64,000 bases of DNA from CAVQCT01 sp964371785 (GTDB taxonomy: Bacteria; Zixibacteria; MSB-5A5; GN15; FEB-12), in the NCBI GenBank assembly GCA_964371785.1, contig CAYJOL010000002.1, positions 372,001 to 436,000 of the forward strand. The letters are read 5' to 3'. Positions 1 through 7,715 of the stretch are shown one piece after another. The position numbers and the translations under genes were made by a program. Under the pieces are notes generated by a model. It saw only the letters and a list, made by a program, of their open reading frames with translations. It was not told the DNA's origin and did not search any database. How positions within the stretch are numbered: the first letter of the stretch is position 1; every line of letters starts with the position of its first letter.

Positions 1-840
1 GACAGTCTCTTGAGACTTTTGGTACCAGTTCATGGCCTCGTCATAATCCTCAGTCGCTAAGAGAATGCGTCCTACCGTATCGATGACCTCCGGCGAATGA
101 AGGCCGGATTCAAATGTTGGCAGTTTTCGAGCATCATCTAATAGTCGATAAGCGCTACCGATATCCCCTGCAACCCTGAATAGGTCACTCTCCTGTAGCA
201 GAATCAGAATGAGATGCTCATCATCCTTTTTAGTCCTGGCCTGCCGCTCCACCAAACGAATGATTTCGAACGCACCAAATAAATCACCGCGAGCCCTTAA
301 AATCTGCGACTTTTCAACAAGCAGGGTGGAGTCGATGAGCAAGTCTGTTTTACCGGAAAGCTCTATAGCCCTTTCAATCAGAAATAGCGCCGCGTCTAGC
401 TGGTAGCATTTTCGATTGAGCCTCGCAAGTTTCTTTAACCCGTTAATTTCAACAAGTCCGAGCGCTTGGTATCGCGAAATTTCTAATGCTTGTTCAAGGC
501 AGCGCTCGGCTTCCTTGAAATCATGGCATGCAACGAAGACTTCAGATAGTCCCAGAAGGCTTTCTGCCTTTACGTGTTGATTGAAACACACCCGAACGCG
601 TGCCTGCGCAGTCAATAGAGCGGACCGCATCCGCTCACGGTCGTCCATAAACAAACGAACTCTCGCTTCGGCGACTGAGAGTTGTACAGCTTCGTCGGGA
701 TCTTCAACGGGGTCAATGGTCTGCCATATTTCCTCTATATAATGGACTGCCTGTTCAAACTCGAAGTGATCAATGAAATCCTTGATTGAGGCGAGCAGAC
801 GATTAAAGGATCCATGGTCATTCTTGTCTTTACGCTTCAC
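1..840 (-). CDS. TPR-repeat protein, 3' part cut off by the window edge
   Basis: The first 280 codons are open on the minus strand, with no stop before the edge, so the C-terminus is missing. The start is GTG at 840-838: an in-frame TAA lies upstream with no ATG between, and GGAAAGGAAAA precedes it as a ribosome site. The protein is a chain of helix pairs of about 34-40 residues with TPR-type A/G/Y/A positions (for example EAERCLEQALEISRY and AYRLLDDARKL), without signal peptide or membrane segment. It should be a cytosolic scaffold or regulator; partner unknown. It follows the replication-relaxation gene on the same strand, with a short doubtful ORF between. Confidence 0.75.
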   Translation of the reverse strand, partial: MKRKDKNDHGSFNRLLASIKDFIDHFEFEQAVHYIEEIWQTIDPVEDPDEAVQLSVAEARVRLFMDDRERMRSALLTAQARVRVCFNQHVKAESLLGLSEVFVACHDFKEAERCLEQALEISRYQALGLVEINGLKKLARLNRKCYQLDAALFLIERAIELSGKTDLLIDSTLLVEKSQILRARGDLFGAFEIIRLVERQARTKKDDEHLILILLQESDLFRVAGDIGSAYRLLDDARKLPTFESGLHSPEVIDTVGRILLATEDYDEAMNWYQKSQETV

Positions 841-1049
841 CGATTTTCCTTTCCGCCATTTCGCCCGTAGGCCAACGGAGGGTCTTTAACCCCATCATTC
901 CGCGCCAACCGGGTTCCAACGTGATGCGAGCCCAATTGACCAGAGCCGGATGTCATCAACCACCCTTTTCTGCTCTCACGTCGCGGCAAGGCGAATATCG
1001 GAGAGAGCGGAATGTATGAGGCTTGGGCTGCAAGTCTGCCATTGTTCAT
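837..1049 (-). CDS. Doubtful 70-codon ORF linking two genes by 4-nt overlaps
   Basis: No family is recognised and the composition (many G, R and S, no clear helices) looks barely protein-like. The argument for it is its geometry: its ATG overlaps the stop of the upstream replication-relaxation gene as ATGA (1046-1049), and its TGA overlaps the GTG start of the TPR gene as GTGA (837-840). Such overlaps are typical of translational coupling. It may be a real coupling peptide, a decayed gene, or chance in a short intergenic stretch. Confidence 0.25.
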   Translation of the reverse strand: MNNGRLAAQASYIPLSPIFALPRRESRKGWLMTSGSGQLGSHHVGTRLARNDGVKDPPLAYGRNGGKENR

Positions 1050-2179
1050 TCCGTCAGACTCTGCAATCCAAGGTTAGAATTTGCGCATGTCCAAATGCGC
1101 TCAAAAATGGACGAATGATTTGTGAGATCATATCGGTCCGGCGTGGTAAACCAAAATAGCGATGTCGAGGCGTAGTTGCTGCCAAGCTGCATCAACTCCG
1201 AGAGGATGTTCGCAATCCTTCCACTTGGTCTGCCGTCCGCCGCAAAACCGGTCGGAATCACAAAAAGCACATTGAATCCCCTGATAGGCAGCACCCCCGG
1301 CTCATGTTCGACTGGAGCGTCCGGTTGGTTGTTGACGAGCAATCCAACTGCATGGTCTTCGCCAATAACACGAAAGGCGTATCGCTGCTCCTGCCGTTTC
1401 GAGCGACGGTAGTGGCCGTAGGCAATCAGCTTTTGCACAATATCGCTCCGATTGCTTTTCCGACGAATCGGCATCGAGCCGCGATCAATTTCGAGCATGT
1501 AACATGCTCGACCTTTCCCTTGCACCTCAAGTGCGAACATAGCATCCGGACAAACGGATAACTGTTTCTCCTCAGGATAATTTCCCGAACCGTATGCTTT
1601 CAGTGCTTGTGCTTCCTGAAGTGACGGATTTCGGACAGTTACAAAGTCGCGAAGTCGCATGCCCTGCTCCCAAAACACCAATCGGACTTGGCCGTGCGAA
1701 TTCGCGCAGGCATGTTCCACCGTCACCCTGAACCGCGCGATCTCAAGTGCATGCCGCAGAAACGGCGTCTTCACCTTATTTGCTTCCACGATGTACTGTA
1801 CATCGCGCGGCGAGCATCCCAGCAACGCCGACAGCAATCGCGCGGACTTCGTGCCAAGACCGTACACTGTCGGCGGTGTACCCATGCCTCTGCCAATAGG
1901 CACGTCATACAAAAAGTGCCGGTTCAGGTACCCCGCGTTGAACAGCTTCTGCAACGCCTTGTAGAGAGCCTCCTTGCCGAATCCGGATTTCACCCCGTGC
2001 GCCGGAGCCTCGGGCTCCGACACGCGCAACAGGTGCCATAATAATTCAGTATCCAGGAACCTGTGCGCGTGCACCAGTAGCAAAATGCGCTGGTGGCGCT
2101 CGCTGGGTTGGAAATCCGGGAACGCCTTGCGATCTGCGCGGTATCGCGAGAGTCTGGTTTTGTCGCTGGGTTTGCTCAT
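1046..2179 (-). CDS. Replication-relaxation family protein
   Basis: This 377-residue protein matches the replication-relaxation family (Replic_Relax) of plasmids and integrative elements. The N-terminal 130 residues look like winged-helix DNA binding (RHQRILLLVHAHRFLDTELL, then ALYKALQKLFNAGYLNR). The C-terminal half has the family segment with PDAMFALEV and MLEIDRG, which resembles a degenerate restriction-endonuclease fold. Family members are thought to act in initiation or relaxation of element DNA; this is family knowledge, not visible here. The ATG at 2179 has no strong ribosome site. The structured noncoding element lies just upstream on the same strand, and a TPR gene lies downstream. 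Confidence 0.7.
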   Translation of the reverse strand: MSKPSDKTRLSRYRADRKAFPDFQPSERHQRILLLVHAHRFLDTELLWHLLRVSEPEAPAHGVKSGFGKEALYKALQKLFNAGYLNRHFLYDVPIGRGMGTPPTVYGLGTKSARLLSALLGCSPRDVQYIVEANKVKTPFLRHALEIARFRVTVEHACANSHGQVRLVFWEQGMRLRDFVTVRNPSLQEAQALKAYGSGNYPEEKQLSVCPDAMFALEVQGKGRACYMLEIDRGSMPIRRKSNRSDIVQKLIAYGHYRRSKRQEQRYAFRVIGEDHAVGLLVNNQPDAPVEHEPGVLPIRGFNVLFVIPTGFAADGRPSGRIANILSELMQLGSNYASTSLFWFTTPDRYDLTNHSSIFERIWTCANSNLGLQSLTE

Positions 2180-2236
2180 AGGATCTATTGCTAATCAGTT
2201 CATTTTGCCGAAGGCCACTTTCTTTTCTTCCTCTTC

Positions 2237-2722
2237 ACGCCCCCGTTCGTCGGGGCCGAAAGTCCGGCTGTGCCGGACGGCCGCCCCGGGAAGTCGAGCC
2301 CGATAGGGCGACGACTGAACGGCTGGCGGTTCGAGCCGCCCGACTGCGTCCTGGTCGCCGATGCCCGCACCGTTCGATAGTTGACGGGCGAGGCCAAGGA
2401 GCGGCGAATTTCTTAATAGTTGTTCGCCGCGACGCAGTCGAGGTCTGGGCGGTCCCTTGGCTGCTGACATACCTGTCACGCCTCCGTGCCGGTGTTAGAC
2501 GCACACGGAAGCAGCCAAGGCCAGACCGAAGAGAGCAGGGCGCAGTCGGGCGGCAAGCCCGGACTACTTTTTCCCGTAATGCACTGTCCGCCATAGCGGA
2601 GAGCGTGTTACACTCGTACAATTGCATGGAATACAATTGTACGTACGAAAATAGTCCCAAAGGACTGTTTGCGACAAGGGAAAAATAGTACGGAGCGCAG
2701 CCAGACCGACGAACGGGGGCGT
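2237..2722. repeat. 17-bp perfect inverted repeat bounding a 486-bp segment
   Basis: ACGCCCCCGTTCGTCGG at 2237-2253 is repeated as its exact reverse complement at 2706-2722. The arms could be the closing stem of a long RNA, or the terminal inverted repeats of a small non-autonomous element. Flanking bases (cttc on the left, ctta on the right) do not form a clean target-site duplication, which weakens the transposon reading. The left arm can also fold locally with the adjacent GGGGC. Confidence 0.7.
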
Positions 2723-2795
2723 CTTACTCTTCTCCTTGAGCCGCCAGTCAGAGGCGGCTCGTCGTTCTTGGGCACCGGCAGTCAAAGCCGGTGCC
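2237..2795 (-). ncRNA. Densely structured noncoding element (candidate large RNA or origin)
   Basis: No convincing gene lies between the zinc-ribbon gene (ends 2799) and the replication-relaxation start (2179). The stretch is packed with perfect inverted repeats in nested order: 17 bp at 2237-2253/2706-2722; 14 bp at 2335-2348/2541-2554; 7 bp at 2442-2448/2521-2527; 11 bp at 2455-2465/2510-2520; 8 bp at 2568-2575/2678-2685; 10 bp at 2615-2624/2634-2643; and two tandem hairpins at 2738-2760 and 2770-2795 with similar 7-nt loops. Local hairpins at 2262-2278 and 2401-2430 add to this. Both flanking genes are on the minus strand, so an RNA would probably come from that strand. A replication or transfer origin, or a MITE-like insertion, are alternatives. 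Confidence 0.4.
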
Positions 2796-2798
2796 GTC

Positions 2799-2933
2799 TT
2801 ACGATGTCCGTCGCTTTCGGCAGTAGTAGCACAAATTGCCGTACTCGATCTTGCGGTGACAGATGTCGCATTTGGGCTGCCGTTGAAATCCAACCCGGAC
2901 TCGGAATCGCTTTGGGGCAAATGAGACCTTCAT
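2799..2933 (-). CDS. 44-residue zinc-ribbon protein coupled to the RuvC-like gene
   Basis: A short reading frame begins at ATG 2933, overlapping the TGA of the RuvC-like gene as ATGA (2930-2933), which implies translational coupling. Residues 22-38 form a zinc ribbon of type CDIC-x9-CYYC, followed by the basic tail RKRRT; the N-terminus is also basic (KRFRVRVGFQRQPK). The pattern suggests a small nucleic-acid-binding zinc protein that works with the RuvC-like nuclease. Family not recognised. The four cysteines in correct spacing, the basic flanks and the stop-start overlap together argue against chance. The structured element begins 3-4 nt after its stop. Confidence 0.7.
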   Translation of the reverse strand: MKVSFAPKRFRVRVGFQRQPKCDICHRKIEYGNLCYYCRKRRTS

Positions 2934-3496
2934 AAATTGGGTGGAGTCCGCTTCATATCTTCTCTTTTGAGGCTCGCCAGCCCTGCAGCTATGGCATCGA
3001 AAGCATTCTGATGAAATGCAATCGACGTTTGGCTACCTATCGCGGCATACGGCTTAGTCTGTCTGTACTTGGAGACTATCAGCTTCATAATATCGGCCTT
3101 GGAAGCGTTTCCATCGTTTGCAATGAGACTCCTTATTGTGCGCGGAGCCAGTTCCTGAACTTCAACACTCAAGCTCCGGGCGACTGCCTTTGCCCGCCCA
3201 ATTACTAGGACTAACCTCAAGTTCTGAGAGACGTTGGAAAACACGTTTTTCTCAAATACCATGAGATCGGGTCTCTTTTCGCCGACGAGCCTTTCAATGA
3301 GCTCGCCATGGATATGAAGCAAGTGGCGGATAGGAAGTGATGTCTGCACCGAAACCACTCCAAAATCTACCAAGTCGGCTCCTTTGAAATGAGCGTAACC
3401 CACGAATTTTGTACCAGGGTCGATAGCCAATATGCTCCGTCCCTGAGGCGATAGTTTACTAATTGGGCCAGAGTCCGTATTTCTTTCTGTTCGCAT
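2930..3496 (-). CDS. RuvC-like Holliday-junction resolvase/nuclease
   Basis: The 188-residue protein has the RNase H-like RuvC core: strand 1 with D26 (ILAIDPGT), the second acidic position E82 (LMVFEKN) and a C-terminal acid D167 in NAFDAIAAG with H162 before it. Length and motif order fit RuvC-type junction resolvases of phages and mobile elements. No HNH domain or TnpB-like DNA-recognition region is present. It could resolve replication or recombination intermediates of the island. It overlaps the XRE regulator gene by 38 bp and couples to the zinc-ribbon gene downstream. No strong ribosome site precedes ATG 3496, so translation probably depends on the upstream gene. Confidence 0.8.
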   Translation of the reverse strand: MRTERNTDSGPISKLSPQGRSILAIDPGTKFVGYAHFKGADLVDFGVVSVQTSLPIRHLLHIHGELIERLVGEKRPDLMVFEKNVFSNVSQNLRLVLVIGRAKAVARSLSVEVQELAPRTIRSLIANDGNASKADIMKLIVSKYRQTKPYAAIGSQTSIAFHQNAFDAIAAGLASLKREDMKRTPPNL

Positions 3497-3869
3497 GGAT
3501 TTTGTTTCTTATTCGATTAAAGTCATGTAGGAAAAGGATCTCAATTGGACACTGAAGTGCGGCTGACAACTGTAGTAGATTTTCGAGTGAGGGGGACTTT
3601 CTGCCCTTCTCCCAGTGAGCAATGTGAGCCGGGCTTGCAAGTTCCAGCAGATTCGCAACATCCCGCAACCGGAGGCATCGCGATCGACGATACCTCCGAA
3701 TTTGATTCTCAGGGCGGTCTGGTACTTTGCGGGGACAATCGGGCATTTTGTGTTTGTTTTGTGTATTTGCCAGCATAGCTGGAGTTATTTGGGACTGCAA
3801 TTGCCTAAAAGGGCTATTTAGAATGTTTCCCCTGTGGATATTCACTCGGGAAACTGGAGACCTTAGCAT
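3459..3869 (-). CDS. XRE-family helix-turn-helix regulator
   Basis: A Cro/C1-type HTH occupies the middle: RCLRLRDVANLLELAS, then HIAHWEKGRKSPSLENLLQL and CPIEILF. The longest frame has 136 codons from ATG 3869, but the predicted promoter (-10 at 3860-3865) would start RNA inside the first codons, so the true start is probably ATG 3776 (residue 32) or ATG 3746 (residue 42). Neither has a clear ribosome site. It should be a DNA-binding repressor acting on the shared intergenic region with the divergent replication gene, as in lambda-type switches (inferred). It is first in the XRE, RuvC, zinc-ribbon operon. Confidence 0.75.
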   Translation of the reverse strand: MLRSPVSRVNIHRGNILNSPFRQLQSQITPAMLANTQNKHKMPDCPRKVPDRPENQIRRYRRSRCLRLRDVANLLELASPAHIAHWEKGRKSPSLENLLQLSAALQCPIEILFLHDFNRIRNKIHANRKKYGLWPN

Positions 3870-3888
3870 AGTCGATCATTCATGTCAA
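3860..3888 (-). promoter_or_regulatory. Promoter for the XRE/RuvC/zinc-ribbon operon
   Basis: On the minus strand, TTGACA (3888-3883) is separated by 17 nt from TAAGGT (3865-3860). Its -35 box faces the -35 box of the opposite promoter (TTGACA at 3899-3904), so the two form an inverted repeat TGTCAA-N10-TTGACA that could also serve as an operator. Confidence 0.5.
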
Positions 3889-3898
3889 GGGGCGTGAG

Positions 3899-3928
3899 TT
3901 GACAGCTTGTCGAAAAGCATTGTAGAAT
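3899..3928 (+). promoter_or_regulatory. Promoter for the replication initiator gene
   Basis: TTGACA (3899-3904), an 18-nt spacer and TAGAAT (3923-3928) lie 29 nt upstream of ATG 3958. The match to the sigma-70 consensus is good, and the position between two divergent genes supports it. Confidence 0.55.
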
Positions 3929-3957
3929 GAAATCGGAAATGAACCACATCTACCCGT

Positions 3958-4674
3958 ATGCGTGACGAAAATGGCCTATTTATAGGCTTTGCCAGCCCGA
4001 GATATACCCAAGTTCCCGACGAGATTTTCGACGAACTGCTTCCAGATTTGACTGGCGCTGAACTAAAGACGCTGATGTATGTGGTTCGCCGAACATTTGG
4101 GTTCAAGAAGGATAGCGACCATATTAGCCTATCCCAGCTGGTAAGTGGGATAAAGACAAAGGACGGCCGAATACTGGACCGAGGTACAGGCCTCCACAAA
4201 GACTCAGTCATTGTGGCCACGAGGTCCCTGACGAAAAAGGGAATCCTCATTCGAAAACAAGTAACATCGGAAACACACGGATTCAGTGCCTCGCAGTATT
4301 CTCTCCGCATAGCATCGAACCCCTTGTCGGAATTCTCCGCCAAGGTGGCAGACCGAAAAATCCGACCACCCTTACCTGAACAATCCGACAAACAAGAGAC
4401 AGTCAGACAAGAAACATATGATACGTTTAGAAAACCTGTGGATAACTCGGACAAGCTCAAGGAAAAGGAACTGCTTGGACAGATTCTGCTCGTGTGTCGT
4501 GATCTAAATTCATTTCCATACTATAAGCAAGTCGTCCGAACTGTACCCCGTGAGACCATATTTTCGGCGTTGAGTCAAGTGAAAGAAGCAAGGCTTCAAG
4601 GTAAGATAAGAAAATCTGAAGGTGCGATGTTTACAGATTTGATCGGAAGACATACAGCCAGCGCCCCAAAGTGA
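3958..4674 (+). CDS. Phage-O-like replication initiator (winged helix)
   Basis: The first 120 residues match the N-terminal winged-helix domain of phage replication protein O and related plasmid initiators: YTQVPDEIFDELLPDLTGAE, VRRTFGFKKDSDHISLSQLV, then DRGTGLHKDSVIVATRSLTK ending in the wing. The rest (120-238) is a variable region rich in K, E and Q. Relatives bind origin DNA and recruit the replicative helicase. It is the only plus-strand gene in the left 17 kb and is divergent from the XRE regulator, so the island probably replicates autonomously at some stage (inferred). It converges on hamB, with no clear terminator between 4675 and 4737. Confidence 0.7.
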   Translation: MRDENGLFIGFASPRYTQVPDEIFDELLPDLTGAELKTLMYVVRRTFGFKKDSDHISLSQLVSGIKTKDGRILDRGTGLHKDSVIVATRSLTKKGILIRKQVTSETHGFSASQYSLRIASNPLSEFSAKVADRKIRPPLPEQSDKQETVRQETYDTFRKPVDNSDKLKEKELLGQILLVCRDLNSFPYYKQVVRTVPRETIFSALSQVKEARLQGKIRKSEGAMFTDLIGRHTASAPK

Positions 4675-4737
4675 CAATTCTGTCCTGCTTTTGCATAGCA
4701 ATACCAATGCCCCAATTAAAGCGGAAACAAGGGCGTC

Positions 4738-6861
4738 TCACATATGAGATACGGAATCGAAGAGTAGCTCTTCTTCAAAGCTCGTAAGTTTAAGTTCCTC
4801 TGCCCGCAGACTTTTGAGTTTCTCCAATGTAACATCCAAGTCTCCGCCAGAAGCTATTCTTGACTGCAACTTCCTCGCTATTTCCAACGGTATTCCATAC
4901 TCGTCGATGGCAATGAGTGCGGGATCCAAATATAGATTCTCCACTAAGCCTCCGAGAGCTTCGTAATTGCCCGTCGGCAATTTATTGCGACGAAAAACAT
5001 CTCTCTGGACATTGTCGAGTGCCTTCAAGAGCTTTGGAAAATGAAACATGGCCCATAGCCGCAAGAAGTCCAGAGTCTGTTGCACGGCTTCATCTGGGTC
5101 TTTCTCCCATTTGAGCTTTTCAATTATCAGGTCACGTGTTGTCGGCCGATCCGCCAACTTGTTTATTAAGAAGGTCAGCTGTTTTGCGCTTCTAACGCTT
5201 CCGCTAGCAAGTCTACCTCCGTCAAAGGCATTCCATATCAAATTGCAGACGAATCCAAGCTGATCATAGTTAGGTAGTCCAGACCAGTAGAGCATCGTAT
5301 GATACGCTTTTACGTTATTCTGAATCTCCGTGGCCAATTCCAGTTGCGCGTCTGGATTAATGCCAGCGTTCTTTCGCAGAACGTCATAGCTTAGTATTGC
5401 CTGGTCGGAATATTTCTTCACTCTCTCTCTGGAACTCTCATTGAGATCATCATCGTCAAGTTGAATTAGAAGGCTAGTCGGCGCAGTGCTCGATTGAGTG
5501 AATGCAGGCACGTCTACCAGAGGAAGCTCGTACTGAGGCGGTGAATGGAAGACGTAGACATGGCCAATCATGTGCTGCATCATACGACCCGATCTGCCTT
5601 TGATGTTACTATATGTGAAGAAGTCAATTGCATTACGATTGATCTCATTGTCAAGAATGATCATGTTTCTCGCTTTGGTATTTACTCCTTCGATGAGAGT
5701 AGATGTACATATCATGTACGATAGCTCTCCATCATTAAACTTTCGCACCGCATATTGTGCGAGTGATCGAGGAATCCGACCATGATGAATTGCGATTCCT
5801 TGTCTAAGCGCTTCACCAAAATGCCAACCCTCATGGTAGTTTTCGGCTATCCAATCTGCTGCAGCAGTCAGCCCCTTCGATGGATTGCCTACACCGGCCT
5901 CAATCAGCGCGCGAGCTACTTCCGACGCACGCTTCGGGGATCTGCAAAAGATACTGGTCGAATCCTTTAATGACTTGCATAGGTCTACAAGTGCAGGAAT
6001 CTCCTCTCCCTTGGCGTCGACGGGATGAACTTCCGATACTACCGTCGTGTAATTATCAAGGACAAATCTACAGTCTACCCTCTGTTCAAATGTGCTGGAT
6101 AAACCAAAAATACTCGGACCCAACATGTAGAATCGTTTTGCATGCTTGTGTAGCTTGTAGAACGCCTGATTTAGCAGTGATGCTCTTTCCCCGTCATCTC
6201 TAGTGGTATCGAGCTTATAGAATTCATCAATCACGAAGAAATCTACGTGCTGCAATGAGTCCATCTCCAGAACCCTTTCTTGGGTCAGTACAAAGATATT
6301 TTGACTTTCTGTCTTCTGTGATGGGTGAGTCACTATCTTGTAGGAATCTTTGAAGCGGCTGGCCAGCCTGCGTCGTGTCTCGTCGATCAGAGCAATCGTC
6401 GGAACTACTATAACGATGTTCTTAAATAGCCCAGTAGCAATGATCGCATCTACTATCAAGCTCTTCCCGTAACTTGTTGGGGCACTTAGTGCGATATTTT
6501 CCCCGGAGAGTATTCGACGATAGACCTCGCCCTGAGCTGAGTGAAATACGAATTCGCTTTCTAGGTTGATCGGCTTGTGATACTCGTATGCAAGCTGATC
6601 CCTAAACGATAGCTGTTGCTGCTCCAAGTAAGGATACAGCCCTGCACGTCGCACAAGTGAATCGAGAACGTCCGAATACGCCGAGAAGGAACTTCGGAGG
6701 TCCAGAGCTCGAAGAATAAACTCTTGAAACTGGGTTCTCATCTCCTCGGAACCGCTAAGTGATGCAATATCAGATAAAACATCGAAGCACCTGTTCTTGA
6801 TAGTTGCCGGATCGGAGAACGCTGATCTCAAGGCTGCAACTAGTTCGCTATTATTTGGCAT
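4738..6861 (-). CDS. hamB: Hachiman anti-phage system helicase HamB
   Basis: This is a 707-residue superfamily 2 helicase with Walker A SAPTSYGKS (126-134), motif II DEFY (212-215), a motif III-like LSSTF, and motifs V/VI in ICTSTLIEGVNTKARN and KGRSGRMMQH. Identity as HamB rests on this helicase type directly following a DUF1837 gene. In Hachiman, HamB senses damaged or unusual DNA and releases the HamA nuclease to degrade DNA and abort infection (known for the family). The ATG at 6861 lies 8 nt after AGGAGG and 22 nt inside hamA, so the two are co-translated. Last gene of the defence operon. Confidence 0.88.
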   Translation of the reverse strand: MPNNSELVAALRSAFSDPATIKNRCFDVLSDIASLSGSEEMRTQFQEFILRALDLRSSFSAYSDVLDSLVRRAGLYPYLEQQQLSFRDQLAYEYHKPINLESEFVFHSAQGEVYRRILSGENIALSAPTSYGKSLIVDAIIATGLFKNIVIVVPTIALIDETRRRLASRFKDSYKIVTHPSQKTESQNIFVLTQERVLEMDSLQHVDFFVIDEFYKLDTTRDDGERASLLNQAFYKLHKHAKRFYMLGPSIFGLSSTFEQRVDCRFVLDNYTTVVSEVHPVDAKGEEIPALVDLCKSLKDSTSIFCRSPKRASEVARALIEAGVGNPSKGLTAAADWIAENYHEGWHFGEALRQGIAIHHGRIPRSLAQYAVRKFNDGELSYMICTSTLIEGVNTKARNMIILDNEINRNAIDFFTYSNIKGRSGRMMQHMIGHVYVFHSPPQYELPLVDVPAFTQSSTAPTSLLIQLDDDDLNESSRERVKKYSDQAILSYDVLRKNAGINPDAQLELATEIQNNVKAYHTMLYWSGLPNYDQLGFVCNLIWNAFDGGRLASGSVRSAKQLTFLINKLADRPTTRDLIIEKLKWEKDPDEAVQQTLDFLRLWAMFHFPKLLKALDNVQRDVFRRNKLPTGNYEALGGLVENLYLDPALIAIDEYGIPLEIARKLQSRIASGGDLDVTLEKLKSLRAEELKLTSFEEELLFDSVSHM

Positions 6862-7712
6862 GCCTTCAGCCTCCTATCAAAATCACTTACCAAGGACTCT
6901 TTGCTAAGCAGGGGGAATAGAATTAGATGAATCACGAGCCCTTTGGGGACATCCTTTTCGCAGAATTTCTTATGATTAGCTTTCAGTTCATGCTGAATTG
7001 CATCCAAGAATTCCTGGCACACAGCTGTGTGCGAAGCGATGGTCTTGCTTTCATAGGTAAGCAATACGGGAAAACAAAGAGTCTGGAAGATTTTATCCAA
7101 TGACTTGTTCCGGTGAACCATATCCTCTAACTGCTGGGCGAATGGGCACGTAGAGTCAATCTTGTTTGCTATTGCCGTAAACTCAGTCCGTAAGTAATCG
7201 CTCTTGGTGTGGTCTTTCAGTTCAGCTATGACCTCGTTCATTGCAGAGTTGAGGTCCTTATAAAACTTCGACTCGCCAAGCCATAGCTGCAATCCTTCCT
7301 CTGCCTGCACTATATGCACAGCGTCAAATCCTTTGACGGTATCATTTGTCGAATCCTTGAAATAGATCTTTGATATCGCAGGTACTGACTCAAATTCCTG
7401 GCGAATCGCGGCATGCAGTAGCAGTTCACCAATTTCACCGCGGCGCTCTGTGTCAATCGCAGAGTATATTGCGCGTGCGGCCTTTGCCGCCAGGGCAATC
7501 ATGTTGTCAGAGCTAATCCCCGCCCGCTCTTGTTCAGTAAGAGCAAATTCTGGTAGCCATTCCATGAGGTGGCCACCAAGCTGTTCAGCCCTCCATTTGC
7601 CGGATTCATAGCCCGCGCATAGTCCTAACAGACCCGGCAGGGGATCGGTTACCCTTATCCGTACTTCGAGAAACTTAGTGGGTGTCTTTACTGCGAACTT
7701 ACCTTGTGCCAA
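6840..7712 (-). CDS. hamA: Hachiman anti-phage system nuclease HamA (DUF1837)
   Basis: The 290-residue protein carries the DUF1837 signature: GEIGELLLHAAIR with E96, VKGFDAVHIV with D130, and LWLGESKFY with E147-x-K149. Together these form a PD-(D/E)xK nuclease site that appears intact. In Hachiman, HamA is held inactive by HamB until DNA triggers degradation. The start is TTG 7712, placed 8 nt after GGGGGAG and 3 nt beyond the stop of the restriction gene, so it is part of the same transcript. Its 3' end overlaps hamB. Confidence 0.9.
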   Translation of the reverse strand: MAQGKFAVKTPTKFLEVRIRVTDPLPGLLGLCAGYESGKWRAEQLGGHLMEWLPEFALTEQERAGISSDNMIALAAKAARAIYSAIDTERRGEIGELLLHAAIRQEFESVPAISKIYFKDSTNDTVKGFDAVHIVQAEEGLQLWLGESKFYKDLNSAMNEVIAELKDHTKSDYLRTEFTAIANKIDSTCPFAQQLEDMVHRNKSLDKIFQTLCFPVLLTYESKTIASHTAVCQEFLDAIQHELKANHKKFCEKDVPKGLVIHLILFPLLSKESLVSDFDRRLKACQIIAN

Positions 7713-7715
7713 GTG

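Noticed and set aside
2188..2688. Long open frames on both strands (up to 166 codons) in the structured region
   Set aside because: They are rich in R, P and G, overlap each other and match no family; the GC-rich hairpins explain the lack of stops.
2799..3496. Identity as IscB, TnpB or another known RNA-guided nuclease
   Set aside because: The RuvC-like protein is only 188 residues, continuous, and lacks bridge helix, HNH and recognition domains.
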